Shown piece by piece: positions 27,715-36,551 of a DNA stretch of 64,000 nucleotides. Location of the stretch: the NCBI GenBank assembly GCA_017541305.1, contig JAFXZJ010000041.1, positions 1-64,000 on the forward strand, in the 5' to 3' direction. Position numbers and translations under genes: made by a program. Numbering within the stretch: the stretch's first letter is position 1; every line of letters starts with the position of its first letter. The notes beneath the pieces are model-generated. The model saw only the letters and a program-made list of their open reading frames with translations, made no database searches and was not told the origin of the DNA. The stretch is from Clostridia bacterium (GTDB lineage Bacteria > Bacillota > Clostridia > Christensenellales > CAG-138).

Positions 27715-28709
27715 AGTCTGCCTCGTTTCGAGCAGCGGCGCATCGCGCCGTCCATCAACCGTACTTTTTTATTTCGAACGGGGCACGCCAAAGCCGCGCA
27801 CCTGATATCCTTTGGTTCAAAGCCCTCCTCGCGCGAAAACGCCTCGAGTATTTCCCGGGTCTTTTCCCTGCGCTCCGTCTTTGTCAGATCGAACTTGTTC
27901 AGCTCTCCCACGACCGTGTACGCGCTGCGGTAGAAGGAATAGTTCAGCGCCTTTTCGTACGCCCTTTTGCCGGACTCCGGGATGTCGGCGGCGCGCAGCA
28001 TATCTGACATTATACGGTGTTCCGTCAAGACGCTCTCGCAGAGCTTGTCCCGCTTGCGTCTCGAAAGCGAATTCGGGTCGTCCACGGACAGATAATACAG
28101 CTCATCGCGTATCTTTTTGACGCTTTCGGCTTTCAGCGAGAACGCGAACGCAAACGCCTTGTCCTCGCCTATGTCGAGTCTTTCGTCAAAGCGCAGGCCG
28201 TACTTCTCTATTATTTCCCTGCGGAACGCCTTTGTCGTGATGAGGTTGAGCACCTGACGGCGCAGGCATTTTGATATTATCGTTGCCATCCGTTCTCTGT
28301 CAATACAGATGCCGTCCCTTCCGCACTTTCTCATGCGGGTGTCGCGCTTTCCCATTATCCGCATGTCGAACATCAGCATATCCGGTGAATCAGCAAGCGC
28401 AGTATCTAGTGTATCAAAGTAATCCGACGCAACAGCGTCATCGGCATCAACAAACAGCACGTATTCGCCCTTTGCTATATCGAGACCTGCGTTCCGCGCG
28501 GACGAAACGCCGACATTTATTTTTTCGACGAGCGTGATGCACGGGAACTTTGCCGCGTATTCACGGCATATTTCAACGGTGCCGTCTGTGGAGCCGTCAT
28601 CTATCAGCAGCACCTCGGCGTTTTCGGGAAGCTGCGGGAGAACGCTGTCCAGGCAGCGGTGTATTGCCGTTCGTTCGTTATAAACAGGTATTATAACGGA
28701 ATACTTCAT
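27711..28709 (-). CDS. GT2-family glycosyltransferase
   Basis: 332 residues: YSVIIPVYNERTAIHRCLDS, LLIDDGSTDGT, SSARNAGLDIAKGEY, FVDADD. Standard GT-A transferase; C-terminus is basic. It follows the acetyltransferase gene by five bases and overlaps the GT4 gene downstream by four. Confidence 0.88.
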   Translation of the reverse strand: MKYSVIIPVYNERTAIHRCLDSVLPQLPENAEVLLIDDGSTDGTVEICREYAAKFPCITLVEKINVGVSSARNAGLDIAKGEYVLFVDADDAVASDYFDTLDTALADSPDMLMFDMRIMGKRDTRMRKCGRDGICIDRERMATIISKCLRRQVLNLITTKAFRREIIEKYGLRFDERLDIGEDKAFAFAFSLKAESVKKIRDELYYLSVDDPNSLSRRKRDKLCESVLTEHRIMSDMLRAADIPESGKRAYEKALNYSFYRSAYTVVGELNKFDLTKTERREKTREILEAFSREEGFEPKDIRCAALACPVRNKKVRLMDGAMRRCSKRGRL

Positions 28710-28714
28710 TAGGT

Positions 28715-29293
28715 TTACCCTTCTTGGCTGATCGTCTCACTGTTCTTACAGTGTATGACTCTTGCTGGCGCACCGGCCACTATGCAGTTATCGGGCACAT
28801 TCCTTGTTATGACCGAGTTCGCTCCAACGGTAACGTTGCTGCCGATTGTGACATCGCCAACTATGACCGAACCGACACCGAAGTCGACGTTATCCCCCAC
28901 AGTCGGACCTCCCGTTGCTTCCGTAAGCTTCTTTCCGAACACAACTCCGGGTCGTAGCGAACAATTCTTGCCAATTATCGTGTTGCTTGTAACTATTATG
29001 TATCCGTAATGCGCGATAGTAAGGCCGGGTCCAATCTGTGCACGGAACGAAATGTCGAACGAATATTTGTACCCAATACGTTTTAGTTTCACCCGACATA
29101 GCAGAAACGGAAGGATCGCTTTTCTCCCTTTTAAATAGAAGTACCTGGTAAAACGAAGCCAAAAAGAAAACTTAAAGCCAGGTTCAAACAAATACCTGCT
29201 GATAAGCGAACGCCAAGGATGACCGTTTACATAATGCAGATCATTTCGAACATACATTTTTAATTCACGAAAGGTTTTTGGTCCGTAGTCCAT
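28715..29293 (-). CDS. Serine-acetyltransferase-like hexapeptide acyltransferase
   Basis: 192 residues. C-terminal beta-helix repeats (IGPGLTIAHYGYIIV, IGKNCSLRPGVVFGK, VGDNVDFGVGSVIVGDV, VITRNVPDNCIVAGAPAR). The helical N-terminal part with LISRYLFEPGFKF is that of CysE/CapG-type serine acetyltransferases used in polysaccharide loci. Probably O-acetylates the polymer. AT-richer than flanking genes. Confidence 0.83.
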   Translation of the reverse strand: MDYGPKTFRELKMYVRNDLHYVNGHPWRSLISRYLFEPGFKFSFWLRFTRYFYLKGRKAILPFLLCRVKLKRIGYKYSFDISFRAQIGPGLTIAHYGYIIVTSNTIIGKNCSLRPGVVFGKKLTEATGGPTVGDNVDFGVGSVIVGDVTIGSNVTVGANSVITRNVPDNCIVAGAPARVIHCKNSETISQEG

Positions 29294-29302
29294 CGCTTCC
29301 TC

Positions 29303-30292
29303 CTAACCGGCTCGGTAGTAAAGGGACAGTATGCGCAGGGCGCCACGTATTCCTGCAACGGATGTCAGCCAACGAACCGCTTTGACCTTTTTTACATGAT
29401 CATACCTCAGCAACCATTTATACTTTCGAAAGTGCTCGAGCAGTGCAGGATACTCCGAGTCAGAATGTAGCCGATATGCTAATCCGAACAGCATAGCGTA
29501 CTGATACGCCCAGTATTCCAAATATAGCTGTTTTAGCGCCTCATTCTCAGCCCGCTGGTCTACAAACCTCAAGCCGTTGTCGATTGCCGCAAACACATCA
29601 AGAATGTTCTTCTTTCCAATAGCAGAGGTTATCCCGCCTTCTTTTCGTCGAATTCTTCTATAAAAAGCGCTTTGAAAAACAGCTATGGATCTGCAAGTCA
29701 CCATTATACGCGCTGACCATTCGCCGTCCTCTCCGCTAAGCAAGCCCTTGAGGAAAAAAAGCTCATTGTCGAAGAAGAACTCTCTCTTCAGCGCTTTAAC
29801 GTAGGATGCGCTGAAATACTGATTCGAGTAAATGAGTCCTCTCAGTACTTCTTCCTTCGTATTATCTTCCTTCTTCGGTTCCTCTGGAATCCTTGCTTTT
29901 ACAAAAATACCGTCATCTTCATAGATCTTGACCCCAAAACAGATTACGTCCACCGGTTTTTCTTCAATGATTTGACAGAGCCGTTCCATTGCATCAGTTT
30001 CATCCCACATGTCATCACTGTCAAGGAACAGCAGATACTCCCCGTTAGCCGCCCGAATACCGCTATTCCTTGCTTCCGAGCAGCCGCTGTTCTTTTGATG
30101 AATGACCTTTATCCTCTCATCCTCGGCAGCCAAAGCGTCACAAATAGCCTCGCTGTTATCGCGCGAGCCATCATCCACGAGTATGATCTCCAGATTGCGG
30201 AAGGTTTGGTTCGTTACACTGCGAACACAGCGTTCCAGTTCCTTTTCGGTATTATAAACCGGTATGATGATACTGAACATCGGTCCGGACAT
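29303..30292 (-). CDS. GT2-family glycosyltransferase
   Basis: 329 residues: FSIIIPVYNTEKELERCVRS, LVDDGSRDNS, SEARNSGIRAANGEY and FLDSDDMWDE. GT-A enzyme with a predicted helical basic C-terminus. Gaps of 9 and 16 bases to its neighbours keep it within the operon. Confidence 0.88.
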   Translation of the reverse strand: MSGPMFSIIIPVYNTEKELERCVRSVTNQTFRNLEIILVDDGSRDNSEAICDALAAEDERIKVIHQKNSGCSEARNSGIRAANGEYLLFLDSDDMWDETDAMERLCQIIEEKPVDVICFGVKIYEDDGIFVKARIPEEPKKEDNTKEEVLRGLIYSNQYFSASYVKALKREFFFDNELFFLKGLLSGEDGEWSARIMVTCRSIAVFQSAFYRRIRRKEGGITSAIGKKNILDVFAAIDNGLRFVDQRAENEALKQLYLEYWAYQYAMLFGLAYRLHSDSEYPALLEHFRKYKWLLRYDHVKKVKAVRWLTSVAGIRGALRILSLYYRAG

Positions 30293-30308
30293 ATTGTTCC
30301 CCCTTCGG

Positions 30309-31193
30309 TCACAGATGTTTTCGTTTCCAATAATTCGCCAGGGCCAGCCCGGGCAGGCAAGTCAGCGCGGTAAGGAACCGATACGGGTTATCCCGGAGCA
30401 TATCCTTAAATCCAACTCCGGCAAACCTTGCGTAACAGGAATAAAGAACGCCCTTCTTCACCCTCGTTTTCAATGGCAGACGCGGATGCATGTAGGTTTT
30501 GGAATTATACATCCCGCCTCTGGGGTTCTGTATGCGCATCCTGCGTCCGGCTTTGGTAAGGCCGTCCTCGCGGTAAGAGCACAGATACAGCACCTCGTTA
30601 TAATAAACGCCCTTCGATTCAAGCTCCATCGGAAAAAACGCCGAACCTTCGCCGATGAATCGTTCCCCTTCAAACTCCGGGAAGCGGTATTTGGTGAAAA
30701 GCTCCGTTCTGAAGGTATCACAGCAGTCTCTGCCAAGCGTACCTATGCGCGGCTCCTTCAGGGTATCTACCGGCACTCCGGTATGTACAGCACGGCAGAC
30801 CGGCTCATTTTGTGAAGTGCCTTTGAGGAAGATTATCCTTCCCACGTCGGCGTCGCCCGCAAACTTGCTCCATGCATTAAGTATTCTCTCAGTCGCTTCG
30901 GGAACGAGCGTATCGTCGCTGTCAAGGATCACCACATAATCCCCCTTAATGTATGGATGCGATGCATTCAGCGCAGTATGCTTGCCTCCGTTCGGCTTTT
31001 GTACAAGATCGATGGCAAAAGGCGGATTCGAGTCCATAAAGCCTTGAACGAGTGCGGTTGTTTCATCGGTGCTGCCATCATCCACGACGAGCCACTGAAA
31101 GTCGAATACAGTCTGCTTCAGCAGCGAATCCCTGCATGCAATCAGACAGTCTGCGCGGTTATATGTTGGTGTAATTATGGTCAACAAGGCCAT
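30309..31193 (-). CDS. GT2-family glycosyltransferase
   Basis: 294 residues: LTIITPTYNRADCLIACRDS, VVDDGSTDET, KPNGGKHTALN and ILDSDDTLVPEA. The GGKHTALN segment marks the GT2 subgroup often annotated as EpsE/capsular transferases. It sits 13 bases after the dehydrogenase-like gene. Confidence 0.88.
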   Translation of the reverse strand: MALLTIITPTYNRADCLIACRDSLLKQTVFDFQWLVVDDGSTDETTALVQGFMDSNPPFAIDLVQKPNGGKHTALNASHPYIKGDYVVILDSDDTLVPEATERILNAWSKFAGDADVGRIIFLKGTSQNEPVCRAVHTGVPVDTLKEPRIGTLGRDCCDTFRTELFTKYRFPEFEGERFIGEGSAFFPMELESKGVYYNEVLYLCSYREDGLTKAGRRMRIQNPRGGMYNSKTYMHPRLPLKTRVKKGVLYSCYARFAGVGFKDMLRDNPYRFLTALTCLPGLALANYWKRKHL

Positions 31194-31206
31194 TTTGTGT
31201 TTCCTC

Positions 31207-32430
31207 TTATACTCGTGGTCCAGCGCTCCTCGCTCTTTTGAGCCTTGCCCTGACTCCGCCAGGCAACAGATAGGATAGACGCAGCATTGCCCTTTTAAGT
31301 CTGCGCTTTGCAGGCTCCATGCGGCGGTACGCCCGCACCGCTTTTTTGAGCGGCGCGCCGTTTTTTATAAGCTCCATCGCCCTGCGGTGGGCGGCTTCGT
31401 TGGCATAGCCCGCCATATTCTGCGCCCGGAGCATTTCCTCCGGAGAACTGGGGTCGAGAGCAGTTACTGCACCGGAGCGGAGCAGTTCCTCCATGGCGGC
31501 GCGGCCCGTGTCGGTCAAAGCGAACGCGGCAGAAACGCCGTCACTGCGGTTTTGGTAGCGCCTGCCCCAATAATCGCCTATGCGCAGATCCGCAGAGGAG
31601 ATCTCCTTCCGCAAACGGCAGGTCATGCAGGCGTCTCCCAAAAGCACATTCTCAAAGTAGATATGCCAGAACGGTTCACGTTCACGCGATCCATAAAAGG
31701 TTTTATTTCCGGCGTCTGCGCGTATGCAGTAACTGTGCCAGTCATCCTTTTTATACCTGAAACGTACGCTGTCGAATCGGTCGGCTTTGAGCTTTTTACG
31801 CATGCGCTCAAGCTGGTTTTCCCAAATGCCGTAGGGCGGTACACCGTGGCAGAATATCTCCACCAAAATGAACCTGCCGCGTACTTTGGTTATCTCACAG
31901 GCTTTTGCAAGCCCCGCGATTTGACAGGGCGTACCAAACACGGTGAAGCTAACGGAAGGATCGCGTTTAGCTTCCGCAATCGCCTTACCGAACGCCTCCT
32001 GCGGGTCGCTCTGCAGGTACTTGGAGCCATCGAGGGCGGCTATCCCGGCTTCACTGCAAACCGTTTCGTGACGCACACGGTCGGTCTGTGTATCGTAGAC
32101 CGCGCCGACAACCTTTCCTCCGCGGCGTAAGGTCCATACCGCAAGCTCGTGCGCAAGGCCTCCGGAGGAACAGTTTTTTATCGTTACGGCGTCAGTGCTC
32201 TGCACGGCATAAAGGGGGCTTTCCCTCAGATCGCGCCCGCGGATCTCGTCCGAAAACCTGTCGCAGACATTAATGCAAAGCCCGCAGTCGATGCAGAGAG
32301 TTTCGTTCACTCTTGCCGTCAGCAGTCCCGAATCATCCGGCTCAAGGCGTATCGCCCCACGCGGGCAAATGGCTGCACATGCGGCACAGCCCGAACAAGG
32401 GAAATCAGTTTGCCTTTGTATGTTCTCCAT
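31207..32430 (-). CDS. Ferredoxin-domain protein related to F420 hydrogenase/dehydrogenase beta subunit
   Basis: 407 residues. Two 4Fe-4S clusters at the N-terminus (CSGCAACAAICP and CIDCGLCINVC), then the FrhB_FdhB-type N- and C-terminal domains (NCSSGGLAHELA, GTPCQIAGL, FCHGVPP, CRLRKEISSADLRIGDYWG). Such proteins are regular neighbours of polysaccharide pyruvyltransferases in Firmicute and Bacteroides capsule loci; their reaction is not known. It overlaps the pyruvyltransferase gene by 26 bases, suggesting they act together. The substrate may be a flavin- or ferredoxin-dependent sugar reduction, but this is speculation. Confidence 0.88.
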   Translation of the reverse strand: MENIQRQTDFPCSGCAACAAICPRGAIRLEPDDSGLLTARVNETLCIDCGLCINVCDRFSDEIRGRDLRESPLYAVQSTDAVTIKNCSSGGLAHELAVWTLRRGGKVVGAVYDTQTDRVRHETVCSEAGIAALDGSKYLQSDPQEAFGKAIAEAKRDPSVSFTVFGTPCQIAGLAKACEITKVRGRFILVEIFCHGVPPYGIWENQLERMRKKLKADRFDSVRFRYKKDDWHSYCIRADAGNKTFYGSREREPFWHIYFENVLLGDACMTCRLRKEISSADLRIGDYWGRRYQNRSDGVSAAFALTDTGRAAMEELLRSGAVTALDPSSPEEMLRAQNMAGYANEAAHRRAMELIKNGAPLKKAVRAYRRMEPAKRRLKRAMLRLSYLLPGGVRARLKRARSAGPRV

Positions 32431-33520
32431 TTTTCACGCACTCCAATGCGTCTTTCAGATATCTGCCGCTCTCTTCGGCGAGCGCACTGATGCGCCTTTC
32501 CGTCTCTACATAGTCTACGGGCGTCGACAGCACTCGCTCTAACTCGTCTTCTGTAACCGCGTTCAGCCTGCGATCCCGCAGACCCGTCACTTCCAGCAGC
32601 GACTTAAGCTTGAACGCGTTGATACTTTCCCTTACAAATACTGCCATGCGACACTTGTTCTTCATTGCCGCAATACTGCCATGGAAGGTATCTGTAACTA
32701 CGCAGGCTGCTTCCTTGAAATACCCGTACCATTCAGCAGGGCCGCAGGCAATATTCATATCACACCATTTGTGATACGTTCCCGCGGAGACCGTAATGAG
32801 CCCATGCTTTTTTGCGTAGGTGCGGATCGCGCTGATCTCCTTCGGGCCGGTCATGTTTGCGTCGTAAGCGTACAGAAGCAGATATGGCTTGCCGATAGGT
32901 TTGATCCTGCCCTCGAAAACGCTCCCGTCGTACAGCAGTACAGGGTCGCATACCAAAGGTACTTCACGCCCGGTCATGCTCATTATCATCTCACGGGTAT
33001 GCGCGTCCCTTGCAGAAAGCCGGAACATACCCTTTAATCCGTCACGGACAAGCCCATAGCAACCGCGTTCGTAAAGTATTTCCTCGGTCGTGCGTCCAAA
33101 CGCAGGAGCGTAGGCTATTGCCGGCACATCTCCCAATCCGTAGCCGTACATCATGGGATTAAGACCCACGTCCACGCTGAAAACCTCGTCGCTGCCTATC
33201 ACGATGGCGTCGCAGCCGCTTTTATCATACGGTGTGAAAACGTGTGTGCCTTTTGCGCGGTCTATGGCTTTAACCTTTCGGTAATTGAACAGCGTCAACG
33301 CCGGCCCTTTTTCAAACAGATAATGCTTTATATAGAAGGGAAGCGCTTTCCATGAGGCGGAATTGCGTTCCTTTTCGCCCTCCAGATAATCGAAATTCTT
33401 CTCATACGTAAGTATTATGACCTTATGCCCCAGTTCCTTCAAATAAGCCTCCAGCGAGATCATCTGAAGCTGAGCGCCCATATTATAAACGTTGTAGTGC
33501 GTTAATATACCTATCTTCAT
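32405..33520 (-). CDS. Polysaccharide pyruvyltransferase family protein
   Basis: 371 residues. Opens KIGILTHYNVYNMGAQLQ, the usual family start (GxxNxGAxL), with IGSDEVFSVDVGLNPMMYG in the middle and the VTDTFHGSIAAM segment carrying the conserved His of CsaB-like enzymes. Would transfer a pyruvyl ketal from phosphoenolpyruvate onto a sugar residue. Starts with ATGA overlap to the GT4 gene upstream. Confidence 0.88.
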   Translation of the reverse strand: MKIGILTHYNVYNMGAQLQMISLEAYLKELGHKVIILTYEKNFDYLEGEKERNSASWKALPFYIKHYLFEKGPALTLFNYRKVKAIDRAKGTHVFTPYDKSGCDAIVIGSDEVFSVDVGLNPMMYGYGLGDVPAIAYAPAFGRTTEEILYERGCYGLVRDGLKGMFRLSARDAHTREMIMSMTGREVPLVCDPVLLYDGSVFEGRIKPIGKPYLLLYAYDANMTGPKEISAIRTYAKKHGLITVSAGTYHKWCDMNIACGPAEWYGYFKEAACVVTDTFHGSIAAMKNKCRMAVFVRESINAFKLKSLLEVTGLRDRRLNAVTEDELERVLSTPVDYVETERRISALAEESGRYLKDALECVKNGEHTKAN

Positions 33521-34662
33521 TGTTGCTCCGTATTCCTCAAAGCACCGTCTAATATTCCGTATAGCTCCGTCCTCACTGAGGCAACAGTGTATGAGTCTGC
33601 GTATTCTGCAGCAAGTTCACCGGCACGGTCGCGAGCTGAGCGGTTGTTTGCGTAACGCAGTACAGCTTCCGCAAACGAATAGGTGTCGTTAGGATCCGCA
33701 AGCACTCCCGTACCATCCTCCACCAGCTCGTCATGCCCGCGGTTATGCGAAGCGACGACGGGTTTTTTACAGAGCATCGCCTCGATGATATTGAGCGGCA
33801 TGCCCTCGCGGAGGCTGCAGGAGACGACGAGATCGACTGCCGGGGTGACCTTTTCAAGGTCGGTACGGTACCCAAGGAGTCTTACGACATCCTGCAGGCC
33901 CAGTGAATCGATCATGGATCGCAGCTCCTGCTCCTTCGGGCCATTGCCGGCAAGCAGCACCTTAAGGTTCGGGAGCTTGTCCTTCAGCAGCGCGGCTGCC
34001 GAGATGAGCGTCTTCTGGTTCTTGTTCTCGTTCAGCTCGCCGGTGCAGAGGATCACGAAATCGTCATCCGAAAGTCCCTCTGCCCTACGCATTGCGCTCT
34101 GCTCCTCCGGCGTTACGGGATGGTAGCGCTTCTCGTCGACGCCCACGCCGTGGATATGCGCGATCTTTGTACGCTTGCCGAAGCGCTCCTTTGCCAGCGC
34201 ATAATCCTCTTCGTTGACCGTGATCAGCAGGTCGCAGTATTTGGCCATGTGCTTCTCGATCGGGTAGTACGTCAGCCAGCTTGCCTTTGACGAGCCCTTG
34301 AAAAAGTGGAAGCCGTGGGCCATGTAGATGACCTTTGTGCCCCGTTTGCGGGTCTTTTTTGCCGCCAGACGCGTGACGACGCCGCCCATGGGCGTGTTGC
34401 AGAGGATCACGTCGTAATGCTCCTCGGACAGAAGCTTTTTAAGCCGCTTGTATGCCCTGAAGTTGCTTGGACTTTTCGGCGAGCGGTCGAACGGGATCTC
34501 TGTGAACTTGTCGCAATTCTTAAGCTGCAGGCCGTTCTTTGCCGATAAATTATCGTGAGCGGCCACATGCACCTCCCAACCCATCTCCTGCAGCATCTTC
34601 ATGTGCGGAAGGTGGAATTGGCAGATGTGGCTTAATACGGTTGCGGTGTAGAGGATCTTCAT
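33517..34662 (-). CDS. GT4-family glycosyltransferase
   Basis: 381 residues from the ATG at 34662 (GAAGGT upstream). KILYTATVLSHICQFHLPHM at the N-terminus is typical of the CapM/EpsD-like GT4 group; the C-terminus has LCTGELNENKNQKTLI, VLLAGNGPKEQELR and SCSLREGMPLNIIEAML. The preceding 93-base gap is one of the larger breaks in the operon; I see no terminator in it. Confidence 0.88.
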   Translation of the reverse strand: MKILYTATVLSHICQFHLPHMKMLQEMGWEVHVAAHDNLSAKNGLQLKNCDKFTEIPFDRSPKSPSNFRAYKRLKKLLSEEHYDVILCNTPMGGVVTRLAAKKTRKRGTKVIYMAHGFHFFKGSSKASWLTYYPIEKHMAKYCDLLITVNEEDYALAKERFGKRTKIAHIHGVGVDEKRYHPVTPEEQSAMRRAEGLSDDDFVILCTGELNENKNQKTLISAAALLKDKLPNLKVLLAGNGPKEQELRSMIDSLGLQDVVRLLGYRTDLEKVTPAVDLVVSCSLREGMPLNIIEAMLCKKPVVASHNRGHDELVEDGTGVLADPNDTYSFAEAVLRYANNRSARDRAGELAAEYADSYTVASVRTELYGILDGALRNTEQQ

Positions 34663-34755
34663 AAAAACTATACCTTCGCACTTCTTGATCATCTGTGCTT
34701 ACGAAAAATGCTTCCTCCTGTTCGCGCTATTGCATTTGCCATTTTACTTGAAGAT

Positions 34756-34980
34756 TCAAGCATCATAATATATCACGCAGTCTTTCCCGTAGACATCATC
34801 GAACTCGTTAAAAAAACCTATGAAGGATACCCGTCTGTTTTCTGGAATGTTTAAATCCCCACCGCCACAGATTTTCACAATATCCCTAAAACGCACATCC
34901 TTCTGAATGCCATTCTTCATTCGATAAGAGAATCGAATATTGCGAATACTTTCCAGTTTTTCAATGATAGATTTTCCCAT
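34756..34980 (-). CDS. Small protein of unknown function
   Basis: 74 residues. A good AAGAGGTG ribosome site precedes the ATG at 34980, and orientation and spacing (43 bases after the MurF-like gene) fit the operon. The product is soluble, with a basic first half and an acidic, aromatic C-terminus (FFNEFDDVYGKDC). No motif is recognised. Because the MurF-like ligase is next to it, a small acceptor or carrier protein is conceivable, but no phosphopantetheine-type DSL motif is visible. Confidence 0.5.
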   Translation of the reverse strand: MGKSIIEKLESIRNIRFSYRMKNGIQKDVRFRDIVKICGGGDLNIPENRRVSFIGFFNEFDDVYGKDCVIYYDA

Positions 34981-35023
34981 TCAGCACCTCTTGCAACAAA
35001 GTATCACTTTTCTTTCGTAAGTA

Positions 35024-36505
35024 TCACAATGTCTTTAACGTCCATTTGCCATACGCCAGAAAAACCGGCATCATGCCTCTAATATATGCGGTAGGATATG
35101 TCTTTTTTATAGCATTCTCAAGATGCATCGAGCGGCTAGCTTTAAAGAGCATCTCGTTGTTTTTCCCGCCAACTGATTCTATTCTTGCGCAAAGCTCATC
35201 CATAGACCTGGTATGATATGCCACAATATCGCGTGAAAGGAAACGATGAATCATCTGTGTATCGGTCCCATACGTAATAAGCACGTCAATATCAGATTCC
35301 GAGATACTGTCCGCAACGTCCTTATAAATATCCTCTTCAAATCCTTTTATCTCCCCGATATCCCCAATGATCGCAATTTTCTTTGATCCTGGTTTGTGCG
35401 GTCTTTTTTCAAGCACTTCCAAAGCGGAACGAATCGACTTGGCGCTGGCGTTATAGCAATCTGCGTAAATGGTCATGCCACCAGCGCGATACGTATTCTG
35501 CCTGAATCCCAAAGGTCGATACTTCATCAATCCTTTCCGGATGATTCTAGCAGGTATATCATACAATCTGCCAGCAACATATGCCATCATGGCATCGTAA
35601 ACATTATGCGTACCGCTGACCGTAACGGAAAGGTGATCGTTCTGTCCGTTATAGGCAACATCAAATTCTATCCCGTCACCTGCGGCGCGGATATTGCTCG
35701 CAACACAATCCGCCCCCGTATCATGAATACCAACAGATATGGTCTTCTGATTAAAGGTGGCTCTACGAGAGTTTGGGTCATCCGCATTGATGATCACTAT
35801 GCCGTTTTCATCCATGCCCGCAGTGATTTCGCAAATGGCGCGCATGATATTTTCCTCACTGCCCAATTCGCCGATGTGAGACTTGTCCATATTGGTGATG
35901 ACCGCAATATCGGGCTTCAAAACCTCAGATGAATTCATCGCATTCCGAGGATCGCTCTCATTAACCTCCTGTACAAAAAACTTTGCTTTTTTGTCGAAGC
36001 GCTGGAGCTCAAAGCCAATGTACTCGAACGTGTTACCGTTTGTGATATTACAGAAGGTTCTTTTATGCGAAGAAAACACGCAGTTTATAAAGTTCTTTGT
36101 TGTGGTCTTCCCGACCGATCCGGTTATTGCTATCGTTGGAATATGCAGCTTGCTCGCAAGCGGCCTGAGTAGCAGATTCAACGCTCCCAAAACATCGTCC
36201 ACAATCACACATGGATAATCAGCGATCTGATGGCTGCACATCAGGGCGCTTGCACCGCGATTCATCGCGCTTACAGCTACTGCATCGTCATCGCGCTCGT
36301 AGTGAACGAATAGGCAATCTTTCAGGAACACTCCTTCAAAGCAACAAACCATTGATAACTTTTTATCCAAATCCACGCCCTTTGGTTCTAGTGCGCCAAC
36401 ATGATTGCACACCTCTCTTATAGTGTATAAATCATTTGAATGATATCTCTGTATTTGCCTGCTTTTCTTTTCTCTTAAAAAAGATATGAGTTTTTCTCTG
36501 TTCAT
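35024..36505 (-). CDS. MurF-like Mur ligase family protein
   Basis: 493 residues; ATG at 36505 behind GGAAG. The central ATP site IAITGSVGKTTTKNF, the NxxVNESDP-like segment with carboxylate residues (QEVNESDPRNAM), MurF-type ITNMDKSHIGELGS, DCYNASAKSIRSALEVL and IIGDIGEIKG (MurF GDMxELG) are all present, as is LFKASRSMHLEN near the end. The N-terminal domain is MurF-like but not closely. MurF joins an amino acid or dipeptide to a UDP-muramyl peptide by an amide bond. Its position in a capsule locus beside an asparagine-synthase-like gene, not in a cell-wall cluster, suggests a paralogue that adds an amino acid to a sugar. It belongs to an AT-rich stretch (34.7-38.2 kb). Confidence 0.82.
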   Translation of the reverse strand: MNREKLISFLREKKSRQIQRYHSNDLYTIREVCNHVGALEPKGVDLDKKLSMVCCFEGVFLKDCLFVHYERDDDAVAVSAMNRGASALMCSHQIADYPCVIVDDVLGALNLLLRPLASKLHIPTIAITGSVGKTTTKNFINCVFSSHKRTFCNITNGNTFEYIGFELQRFDKKAKFFVQEVNESDPRNAMNSSEVLKPDIAVITNMDKSHIGELGSEENIMRAICEITAGMDENGIVIINADDPNSRRATFNQKTISVGIHDTGADCVASNIRAAGDGIEFDVAYNGQNDHLSVTVSGTHNVYDAMMAYVAGRLYDIPARIIRKGLMKYRPLGFRQNTYRAGGMTIYADCYNASAKSIRSALEVLEKRPHKPGSKKIAIIGDIGEIKGFEEDIYKDVADSISESDIDVLITYGTDTQMIHRFLSRDIVAYHTRSMDELCARIESVGGKNNEMLFKASRSMHLENAIKKTYPTAYIRGMMPVFLAYGKWTLKTL

Positions 36506-36551
36506 AATTCTTCCTTCTTATGTAGGACAATGTAGTGCTTATATAAGCGTC

